A stretch of 31,276 nt of DNA from Bacillota bacterium (GTDB taxonomy: Bacteria > Eremiobacterota > SpSt-956 > JAKJGF01), in assembly GCA_029555925.1 (NCBI GenBank), contig JAKPQU010000200.1, positions 1-31,276 of the forward strand, written 5' to 3'. Positions 24,961-31,276 of this stretch are shown in pieces. The position numbers were made by a program, and so were the translations under genes. Every line of letters begins with the position of its first letter. Position 1 is the stretch's first letter. The notes under the pieces were generated by a model. It saw only the letters and a program-made list of their open reading frames with translations. It was not told the DNA's origin and made no database searches.

Positions 24961-25803
24961 ATGTTTAAAGCAAATTATCATACTCATTGTAATTTTTGTG
25001 ACGGTACCGGTGAGCCTGAAGATTATATTACTTCAGCTATCGGAGAAGGACTCATTGAGTTAGGTTTTTCTTCCCACAGTCCTTTATCTTTTCCGAATAC
25101 CTATGCAATAGCTTCAGAGCAATTTCAGAATTATATTGATAGGATTAAATTTTTGAAAGAAAAATACAGAGAAAACATAAAAATTTTACTTGGTATGGAA
25201 GTGGATTTTTTACCGTCAATAAAGGATTTTCTTATGCCTTTTTACAAACATCCTGATCTTGATTACAGGATAGGTTCTGTGCACTATGCAGGGAGCGATA
25301 ATTCCGGACATCTATGGCCTGTAGATAGCGATGACGAATTATTCAGGAAAGGATTAAATGAAATATTCGGAGGAAATATTCAAAAAGCAGTTGAAGAGTA
25401 TTATGCTCTGATAAGGCAGATGGCTGGCGAAAAAGAATTTGATATTATAGGTCATCTGGATTTAATCAAGATGAATAATTTCGAACAGAAATATTTCTCT
25501 GAGAAGGAGTCATGGTATCAGGAGGCAGTCTACGAGACCTTAAAGGTAATATCAAAGCATGACCGGATAATAGAGGTTAACACAGGAGGGTTGAGAAAAC
25601 CTGTAGCTGCGATGTATCCTTCCCACTGGATATTAAGAAAATGCAAAGAACTTGATATTAAGGTAATGGTTAATTCTGACGCTCACAGTCCTGCCCAGGT
25701 AAGTTCCCATTTCACTGAAGTTCATTATCTACTGCAGTATATTGGCTACAATGAAATTTATCACCTTGTAGAAGGTAAGTGGGAACCGGTTTCAATTATT
25801 TAG
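24961..25803 (+). CDS. PHP-family phosphatase, histidinol-phosphatase type (HisK-like)
   Basis: 280 residues, PHP metal-dependent fold. Predicted ligands: His7 and His9 (YHTHCNFCDGT), His39 (GFSSHSPL), Glu80 (GMEVDF), His108 (GSVHYA), His165 (GHLDLI), Asp240 and His242 (NSDAHSP). HisK-type enzymes remove phosphate from histidinol phosphate. No other his gene is near, so another small phosphate ester is possible. The start has no Shine-Dalgarno: the heptamer repeat ends just before the ATG at 24961. The 72-nt gap after the stop holds nothing clear. Confidence 0.85.
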   Translation: MFKANYHTHCNFCDGTGEPEDYITSAIGEGLIELGFSSHSPLSFPNTYAIASEQFQNYIDRIKFLKEKYRENIKILLGMEVDFLPSIKDFLMPFYKHPDLDYRIGSVHYAGSDNSGHLWPVDSDDELFRKGLNEIFGGNIQKAVEEYYALIRQMAGEKEFDIIGHLDLIKMNNFEQKYFSEKESWYQEAVYETLKVISKHDRIIEVNTGGLRKPVAAMYPSHWILRKCKELDIKVMVNSDAHSPAQVSSHFTEVHYLLQYIGYNEIYHLVEGKWEPVSII

Positions 25804-25875
25804 AGTTTATCCGAAAAGTAATATTTACTTTACACCCTTCCGGCAGTGAGGCGAAGAAAAATATATAGAAGATTT

Positions 25876-26748
25876 CTAAAAAATTTTCTTCAGTACAAGG
25901 CAAACCCATTCTGCTTCTTTCAGTTCTTCTATAAACTCAAAATTTTCCTCATAAAATATGTTAAGAATTTCATCTTTCTGCTCTAACAGTATACCTGTAA
26001 GAATTAGGATGCCGGGTGAAACAAGAAGAGGGGAAAATTCTTTTTTTATTTTTTTAAAAACAGATGCCTGTATATTTGCGACTATACATTCTACTTTCAG
26101 CGAGAAATTTTTCAAGCCTTCCTGGAGAAAAAATTCTATTCTGCCATCCAGATTATTAAGAGCCAGATTTTCTTTGAGAGCCGAACCTGCCAGTTCATCA
26201 TTATCAATTGCATAGACATTACTGACGCCACACAGGGAGGCGATAATCGCAAGTATCCCTGTTCCACAGCCAAGGTCCAGAAGGGAATTCATAGAAGGAG
26301 CATATTTCTGTATATAATATGCCGCCATTCTGGTAGTTTCATGAGAACCTGTTCCAAAAGCCATAGCAGGATTAATAACTATAACTCTTTCCCCTTCCCG
26401 GGGTATATATTCTTTCCATGGCGGCTTTATAACAGTATTTGTTCCTATCTTAAGAGGTTCAAAAAATTTTTTCCAGCTCTCGGCCCAGTCTTCGTCATTC
26501 AATAATACACATGAAATATGTTCTAAATCAATAGAATATCCTTCCAGAACCAGATTTTCTAAAGAAGTTTTAAGTTTATTTAAATTATCTTTAAAGTATT
26601 CATCTTCCTGAAAATAAACTTTGTAAATTATTTTATTTTCTTTATGTTCCTCAACCAGCCCGGCTCCGCCGGTAAGCTCCTGAAGAATATAAGAGACTGC
26701 TTCAGAAGCCTCAAAAGATACCGCTATAGAAATTTCATTCCAGGCCAT
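25876..26748 (-). CDS. prmA: Ribosomal protein L11 methyltransferase
   Basis: 290 residues from the ATG at 26748 (AGGTGATT just upstream; a GTG three codons earlier is part of that site). A Rossmann-fold methyltransferase with the PrmA signature NPAMAFGTGSHETTR, the SAM loop LDLGCGTGILAI, an acidic YAIDND strand and VANI as the motif IV. PrmA trimethylates L11. It follows dnaJ, a classic dnaK-dnaJ-prmA order, after a 147-nt gap holding several hairpins. Confidence 0.95.
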   Translation of the reverse strand: MAWNEISIAVSFEASEAVSYILQELTGGAGLVEEHKENKIIYKVYFQEDEYFKDNLNKLKTSLENLVLEGYSIDLEHISCVLLNDEDWAESWKKFFEPLKIGTNTVIKPPWKEYIPREGERVIVINPAMAFGTGSHETTRMAAYYIQKYAPSMNSLLDLGCGTGILAIIASLCGVSNVYAIDNDELAGSALKENLALNNLDGRIEFFLQEGLKNFSLKVECIVANIQASVFKKIKKEFSPLLVSPGILILTGILLEQKDEILNIFYEENFEFIEELKEAEWVCLVLKKIF

Positions 26749-26770
26749 AATAATCACCTACTAACTGCCA

Positions 26771-26890
26771 TGACCGGGTGGTCACAACAAAGAATGAGAA
26801 ACTGTTTCTCACTTCACCCATTACTCTTCACAATAAAATCATTTTATTACAGTGGTGACCGGTGATTTAATCAGCTCACCGGTCACTACT
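26771..26890. repeat. Hairpin cluster between dnaJ and prmA, GGTGACC heptamers
   Basis: The main stem pairs AGTGGTGACCGGTGA (26851-26865) with 26876-26890, 14 of 15 positions matching, and contains GGTGACC and GGTGATT in heptamer register. Two smaller stems lie at 26771-26784 (TGACC/GGTCA) and 26795-26811 (TGAGAAA/TTTCTCA). The main stem begins 6 nt after the dnaJ stop, so it may lower expression of prmA relative to dnaJ. Confidence 0.75.
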
Positions 26891-26895
26891 TGCTC

Positions 26896-28059
26896 TTATA
26901 TGCCAAGTGCATCCTTAACTTTTCCGATAAGTCCTTTTCCATGAGCAGTAGAATCAAGATCTTCTCCGCAGGCAACAGCAAATTCTTTTAAAAGTTTCTT
27001 CTGTTCCGAATTAAGTTTTGTAGGAACTTTGACTATAATTTTTACCTGAAGTTCACCTCTTCTGCCGGATCTCAGATTTGGTATTCCCTGGGCTTTTATT
27101 TTGAACATAGTTTCAGACTGTGTTCCCTGTGGTATATCAAGTTCTGTTTCCCCGTCAATAGTCGGAACTGAAATTTTTCCTCCAAGGGCAGCTCTTGGGA
27201 AAGAGATTTCTCTTTCACAGTAAAGATCATCATTAAATCTCTTAAATATGTTATGAGGTTTTACATTAATAAATACATAAAGATCTCCTGCATTACCACC
27301 TTTAGTGCCTGCATCGCCTTCTCCTTGAAGCCTTATCCTTGAACCTTCATCTACTCCGGCAGGAATCTTTACGGAAACCTTCCGTTTTTTTGTAACCCTT
27401 CCAAGTCCTTTACATTCTTCACAGGGAGAACTGATAACTACTCCTTCTCCGTGACAGGTTCTGCATGGACCTGTCCTGATAAAACGACCGAACATGGTGC
27501 TCTGCACTATTCTTTCCTGTCCCGTTCCCTGACACTGGGTGCAGTTTTGAGAAGAAGCACCGTCACTGGCACCTGTACCAAAGCATACCGAACAGGTTCT
27601 GAGGGATGATACATCAATTTCTTTTTCAACTCCTGACACGACTTCTTCCAGTGTAAGGGTAACATCTCCCCTTAAATCACTCCCTCTCTGAGGTTGATTT
27701 CTGGCTCCTCTGGTCTGTCCACCGCTGGATGATTGGAAAAACATATTAAATATATCATCAATACCGCCGAAGCCGAAATCTCCAAAGCCGCCAAAACCTG
27801 AGCCGCCGCCGAAGCCTCCAGCACCGCCTCTGAAAGCATCATGTCCGTATTGATCATAGGTTGCTCGTTTCTGTTTGTCACTCAATACTTCATATGCTTC
27901 GTTTATTTCTTTAAAGCGCTCTTCGGCCTGTTTTTTATCTGTATCCTGAGAAACATCAGGATGATATTTCCTTGCCATTTTTCTATAGGCCTGCTTTATA
28001 TCAGCTTCCGTAGCAGACCTGTCTATTTCCAGAACTTCATAATAATCTTTTTTATTCAA
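26896..28059 (-). CDS. dnaJ: Chaperone DnaJ
   Basis: 387 residues. J domain with HPD at 33-35, a Gly/Phe-rich segment (about 75-110), four CxxCxGxG zinc motifs (CSVCFGTG, CTQCQGTG, CRTCHGEG, CEECKGLG), then the substrate-binding C-terminal domains. It stimulates DnaK ATPase. I place the start at TTG 28059 (MNKKDYYEVL), 9 nt after GGAGG; another TTG at 28065 is only 3 nt from that motif. The start overlaps or abuts the dnaK stop, so the two are translationally coupled. Confidence 0.97.
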   Translation of the reverse strand: MNKKDYYEVLEIDRSATEADIKQAYRKMARKYHPDVSQDTDKKQAEERFKEINEAYEVLSDKQKRATYDQYGHDAFRGGAGGFGGGSGFGGFGDFGFGGIDDIFNMFFQSSSGGQTRGARNQPQRGSDLRGDVTLTLEEVVSGVEKEIDVSSLRTCSVCFGTGASDGASSQNCTQCQGTGQERIVQSTMFGRFIRTGPCRTCHGEGVVISSPCEECKGLGRVTKKRKVSVKIPAGVDEGSRIRLQGEGDAGTKGGNAGDLYVFINVKPHNIFKRFNDDLYCEREISFPRAALGGKISVPTIDGETELDIPQGTQSETMFKIKAQGIPNLRSGRRGELQVKIIVKVPTKLNSEQKKLLKEFAVACGEDLDSTAHGKGLIGKVKDALGI

Positions 28060-28061
28060 AA

Positions 28062-29924
28062 TCAATCACCTCCGGAAGGAGTCTCCTCTTCAGGCTTTGC
28101 ATCAGGCTGTTCAGTCTCATTTACCGGGCCGGAGGTTTGACTTGCTTTTTCTTCTGCTTCTTTTTTTTCTCTTTCTCTTTTTTCCTCCATTTTTTTCTCA
28201 TAGGCACGGGAATGTAATTTACCGATTGCATCCAGCAATTCCTGAATATTAGCCCTGAATTTTACAGGATCTTCTTCTGACATATTATTCTGTAATCTTG
28301 AAAGTGCCCCTTCTGCAGTTTCTATTAACTCTATTTCTACCTGTGGTTTAAATTCTTCTATAGTTTTATAACCTGACGTAAGGAGACTTTCTGCTCTGTT
28401 TCTAATCTCTATAAGCTCCATCTTTAACTTATCGTCTTCTTCATATTTCTTTGCTTTATTTACCATCATGTCAACTTCTTCTGTAGAGAGATTAGAAGAT
28501 GAAGAGATTGTGATTTTCTGTTCTCTGCCGGTAGATTTCTCCACTGCTGTTACATTGACTATGCCGTTGGAATCTATTGCAAAGGTAACTTCTATTTGCG
28601 GTAATCCTTTAACAGCTCTCGGGATATTTACCAGTTGAAATTTACCAAGGCTTTTATTTTCAGCAGTAAAGGCTCTTTCCCCCTGAAGAACATGTATTTC
28701 TACCGTTTCTTGATTATCTACAGAAGTAGTAAACATTCTACTTTTAGACGTTGGTATGGCAGTATTTCTTTCAATTAATTTTGCGAAAACTCCGCCTTTT
28801 GTTTCAATGCCAAGGCTGAGCGGGGTTACATCTATAAGGACAACATCTTTAACCTCTCCTGATAATACTCCTGCCTGCATGGCAGCTCCAAGAGCGACAC
28901 ATTCGTCCGGATTAATATCTTTATGAGGTTCTTTTTTGAAAAATTCTTTTACCAGTTCTTGTACAACAGGCATTCTTGTAGATCCTCCTACAAGAAGTAT
29001 TCTATTTATATCGTCAGGTTTCAATCCTGCGTCATCAAGAGCGGTTTGAAGAGGTTTTTTTGTTCTATCCATTAAATGTGCCGTAAGTTCTTCAAACTTT
29101 GCCCTTGTAAGTTCTGTTTCCAGATGTTTTGGCCCTGTATTGTCAGCAGTGATAAAAGGTAGATTTATACTGGTCTGATAAAGTGATGATAATTCTATTT
29201 TTGCTTTTTCCGCAGCATCTTTCAGTCGTTGCATAGCACTTTTATCCTGCCTTAAATCTATCCCTTCCCTCTGCTGAAATTCCGTTACAAGATGCTCTGC
29301 AACTCTTCTATCCCAGTCGTCGCCACCAAGTCTGGTGTCGCCGCTCGTAGATTTTACCTGTATCACACCACCGCCTATTTCCAGTATTGATACATCGAAT
29401 GTTCCTCCGCCCAGGTCAAAAACCAGTATGGTTTCTGTTTCGGAAGATTTATCCAGTCCGTAAGCAAGAGACGATGCAGTAGGTTCGTTAATTATTCTCA
29501 TTACTTCAAGGCCAGCAATAGTCCCTGCATCTTTGGTAGCCTGCCTCTGACTGTCGTTAAAATAAGCGGGTACTGTTATAACAGCCTGTTTAATTTCTTC
29601 CCCCAGATAACTTTCGGCATCTTTTTTCATTTTTTGTAGAATCATTGATGATATTTCCTGGGGTGTATATTCTTTATTATCAATTTTAACTTTATATGAA
29701 GAGCCCATCTGTCTTTTAATGGAAGTAACTGTTCTATCAGGACTGCTTATAGACTGTCGTTTTGCTATTTCTCCGACAAGTCTTTCTCCTGATTTGGAAA
29801 AGCCAACAACAGAAGGGGTCAGTCTGCCGCCTTCTGCATTGGTTATAACTATAGGTTTTCCTGCTTCCATAACAGCCATAACAGAGTTTGTTGTTCCTAA
29901 ATCAATGCCAAGAATTTTAGCCAA
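28062..29924 (-). CDS. dnaK: Chaperone DnaK (Hsp70)
   Basis: 620 residues, full length. ATPase opening [17 protein letters not shown], phosphate loop [17 protein letters not shown], linker [14 protein letters not shown], then substrate-binding and helical lid domains and a charged tail rich in Glu, Pro and Gly. The start is TTG 29924 with GAGGTGAT about 6 nt upstream. It couples directly to dnaJ. No CIRCE or other heat-shock operator is visible in the 170-nt gap upstream, and grpE and hrcA are not seen. Confidence 0.97.
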   Translation of the reverse strand: MAKILGIDLGTTNSVMAVMEAGKPIVITNAEGGRLTPSVVGFSKSGERLVGEIAKRQSISSPDRTVTSIKRQMGSSYKVKIDNKEYTPQEISSMILQKMKKDAESYLGEEIKQAVITVPAYFNDSQRQATKDAGTIAGLEVMRIINEPTASSLAYGLDKSSETETILVFDLGGGTFDVSILEIGGGVIQVKSTSGDTRLGGDDWDRRVAEHLVTEFQQREGIDLRQDKSAMQRLKDAAEKAKIELSSLYQTSINLPFITADNTGPKHLETELTRAKFEELTAHLMDRTKKPLQTALDDAGLKPDDINRILLVGGSTRMPVVQELVKEFFKKEPHKDINPDECVALGAAMQAGVLSGEVKDVVLIDVTPLSLGIETKGGVFAKLIERNTAIPTSKSRMFTTSVDNQETVEIHVLQGERAFTAENKSLGKFQLVNIPRAVKGLPQIEVTFAIDSNGIVNVTAVEKSTGREQKITISSSSNLSTEEVDMMVNKAKKYEEDDKLKMELIEIRNRAESLLTSGYKTIEEFKPQVEIELIETAEGALSRLQNNMSEEDPVKFRANIQELLDAIGKLHSRAYEKKMEEKREREKKEAEEKASQTSGPVNETEQPDAKPEEETPSGGD

Positions 29925-29943
29925 TTATAATCACCTCAATAAT

Positions 29944-29985
29944 GTATAAGCTGATAGCAGTCAGCAATCCGCAATCAGCTTATAC
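29944..29985. repeat. GC-phased heptamer hairpin in the dnaK leader
   Basis: Five heptamers in phase from 29950: GCTGATA, GCAGTCA, GCAATCC, GCAATCA, GCTTATA. The outer parts pair as a 15-bp stem (29944-29958 with 29971-29985, one mismatch). It lies 19 nt upstream of the dnaK TTG start on the minus strand. Confidence 0.75.
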
Positions 29986-30015
29986 TAATTTTTTTTATTT
30001 TTCTGCTAATTAAGA

Positions 30016-30035
30016 GAGTAGAGACTCCTCTACTC
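30016..30035. other. Short dyad in the dnaK-dnaK gap
   Basis: GAGTAGAG (30016-30023) and CTCTACTC (30028-30035), a perfect 8-bp stem with a 4-nt loop. Possible terminator of the upstream dnaK paralogue or operator; the spacing and sequence do not fit CIRCE. Confidence 0.4.
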
Positions 30036-30068
30036 GCTATTACAATAAATATTCAGTTTAATCTGGTA

Positions 30069-30093
30069 GCTGACAGCTGATAGCTGATAGCTA
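30069..30093. repeat. GCTGATA heptamer array just after the dnaK paralogue
   Basis: GCTGACA, GCTGATA, GCTGATA, GCTA in tandem, ending 2 nt before the stop codon of the minus-strand dnaK paralogue. It is the second repeat of this type in the same 170-nt gap. Confidence 0.75.
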
Positions 30094-30094
30094 T

Positions 30095-31276
30095 TTATTT
30101 TTTCTTCTTAAACCAGCTAAGAATTTCGTCTGCTTCATCCTGTGAAGTCTTTTTAGTAACTTTAGGTCCTGCGTCTCCTCCGGCTGTTGTCTTTGTAGGT
30201 GTAGAAGTTGGAGCAGCACCTTCTCTTGAAACAGGAGTACCTTCCAGCTTGAAGTACATATCAGAACTGAGAGAATACATTTCATTTGTAAGTTCTGTAG
30301 TCATATCGGAAATCTTATCATAATCATAGGTTATTAATGCATCTTTAAGATTATCAATAATTCTTCTGACTTTACTTACATCTTCCGGTTTGAATTTATG
30401 TCCTATATCTCTCAGGGTTTTTTCTGCAGTGGCAAGTTCTGTATTCGCTTTATTTCTGACGGCAGCTTCTTTCCTTCTTGCTGCATCTTCTTCTGCATAT
30501 ACGGCAGCTTCTTTTACCATTCTATCAATTTCTTCCGAATTCAAGTTGGTAGGAGATTGAATAGTAACTTTCTGTTTATTACCTGTAGCCATATCCTGTG
30601 CTACTACATTGACTATACCATTTGCATCTATAGAAAAAGTAACTTCTATTTGAGGGACTCCTCTTGGTGCAGGAGGAATATTTGCCAGTTCAAATTTTCC
30701 GAGTGATTTGTTATGAGTAGCAATATCTCTTTCGCCCTGTAGAACATGAACTTCTACAGTAGTCTGGCCGTCCGCAGCTGTAGTGAACATTCTGCTCTTT
30801 GAACATGGAATTTGAGAATTTCTCGGGATAAGCCTTGTAAACATACCTCCTACAGTTTCAATACCAAGGCTCAGAGGAGTGACGTCTAACAGTACCATAT
30901 CTTTTGTCTGTCCTGTAAGTACTCCTCCCTGAATGGCAGCTCCCATAGCAACTACTTTATCAGGATCTACTTCTATACTTGGTTCTTTATTAAAGAATTT
31001 TCTTACGGCAGTGTGAACCATAGGCATTCTTGTAGAGCCTCCAACGAGGAGGATTTTATCAAGATCCATAGGGCTCAATCCTGCATCAGCCATGGCTTTT
31101 TTGGCAGGTTCATAAGTTCTCTGTATAAGATCAAGGCTGAGTTGTTCAAATTTCTCCCTTGTAATATTTACTTCAAGGTGTTTAGGCCCTGCTGCATCGG
31201 CAGCTATAAATGGAAGGTTTATAACTGTTGAACTTTCATCTGATAATTCTTTTTTTGCTTCTTCTGCAGCTTCTTT
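30095..31276 (-). CDS. DnaK paralogue (5' end outside window)
   Basis: 393 C-terminal residues are visible and the frame is open to the window edge, entering in the ATPase domain ([17 protein letters not shown]). It contains [10 protein letters not shown], the linker [14 protein letters not shown], the substrate-binding domain and the lid, ending in a Thr/Pro-rich tail and [14 protein letters not shown] in place of a typical acidic end. It is clearly homologous to the dnaK next to it, yet differs in the lid and tail. Lying first in the operon and having no J-protein of its own in view, it may share DnaJ. The missing N-terminus prevents further calls. Confidence 0.93.
   Translation of the reverse strand, partial: KEAAEEAKKELSDESSTVINLPFIAADAAGPKHLEVNITREKFEQLSLDLIQRTYEPAKKAMADAGLSPMDLDKILLVGGSTRMPMVHTAVRKFFNKEPSIEVDPDKVVAMGAAIQGGVLTGQTKDMVLLDVTPLSLGIETVGGMFTRLIPRNSQIPCSKSRMFTTAADGQTTVEVHVLQGERDIATHNKSLGKFELANIPPAPRGVPQIEVTFSIDANGIVNVVAQDMATGNKQKVTIQSPTNLNSEEIDRMVKEAAVYAEEDAARRKEAAVRNKANTELATAEKTLRDIGHKFKPEDVSKVRRIIDNLKDALITYDYDKISDMTTELTNEMYSLSSDMYFKLEGTPVSREGAAPTSTPTKTTAGGDAGPKVTKKTSQDEADEILSWFKKKK

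Noticed and set aside
12463..30093. Heptamer arrays as a CRISPR array
   Set aside because: Units are 7 nt with no spacers, scattered over many gaps, and not flanked by cas genes.
29925..30094. Search for a CIRCE heat-shock operator before dnaK
   Set aside because: No TTAGCACTC/GAGTGCTAA dyad; the dyads present are heptamer repeats and an unrelated 8-bp stem.

Overview
The window reads as AT-rich chromosomal DNA from an uncultured-looking diderm (outer-membrane, LPS-bearing) bacterium. Evidence for the envelope type is direct: an LptF/G-type permease, an LptD-like outer-membrane protein, an LptC-like protein, an apolipoprotein N-acyltransferase and a lipoprotein all lie together. PilT-type ATPases, RNase Y, many TPR repeats and Pro/Thr linkers do not fix the phylum, and I will not name one. 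No rRNA, tRNA, CRISPR array, transposase or prophage gene was seen.

Layout. (1) 1-2867, plus strand: two tandem PilT-type ATPase paralogues. The first enters from outside the window with an acidic Glu-rich repeat more than 130 residues long; both lack motifs normally found in PilT. A 17-bp stem terminator closes this unit against the genes facing it. (2) 2869-7166, minus: a glycosyltransferase, RNA 2',3'-cyclic phosphodiesterase (thpR), recA and rny (with its own promoter). (3) 7395-12382, minus: a perfect consensus sigma70 promoter drives yceD-rpmF-fabH-fabD-fabH-fabG-acpP. plsX is missing from its usual place and there are two complete fabH genes around fabD. (4) 12519-13121, minus: nadD. 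(5) 13333-20798, plus except one lipoprotein gene: an LPS/lipoprotein export block lptF, lptD, lnt, lptC, then a Cys-cluster/TPR fusion. (6) 20759-25803: a class A beta-lactamase-fold protein (minus), an SsnA-like amidohydrolase (plus), a FliG-C-like/TPR fusion (minus) and a PHP-type histidinol-phosphatase-like gene (plus). (7) 25876-31276, minus: a dnaK paralogue (cut by the window edge), dnaK, dnaJ and prmA, a classical heat-shock order but without hrcA or grpE.

The least ordinary signal is in the gaps between genes. Eight intergenic regions between 12.4 and 30.1 kb carry short arrays of heptamers (TAGTGAA, GCTGATA, CGTAAAG and GGTGACC types), usually followed by an inverted copy, so that each folds into a hairpin. 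Every heptamer type contains a stop triplet, and because 7 is 1 modulo 3, three copies in a row place stops in all three frames. They resemble the heptameric STRR sequences known from cyanobacteria. None is seen in the fab operon or in the first 12 kb.

Other notable points: several genes have a good Shine-Dalgarno motif with no usable start codon at normal spacing (rny, lnt, fabG, one fabH), and rny and lnt appear to need non-canonical starts or hide a one-base sequence error.
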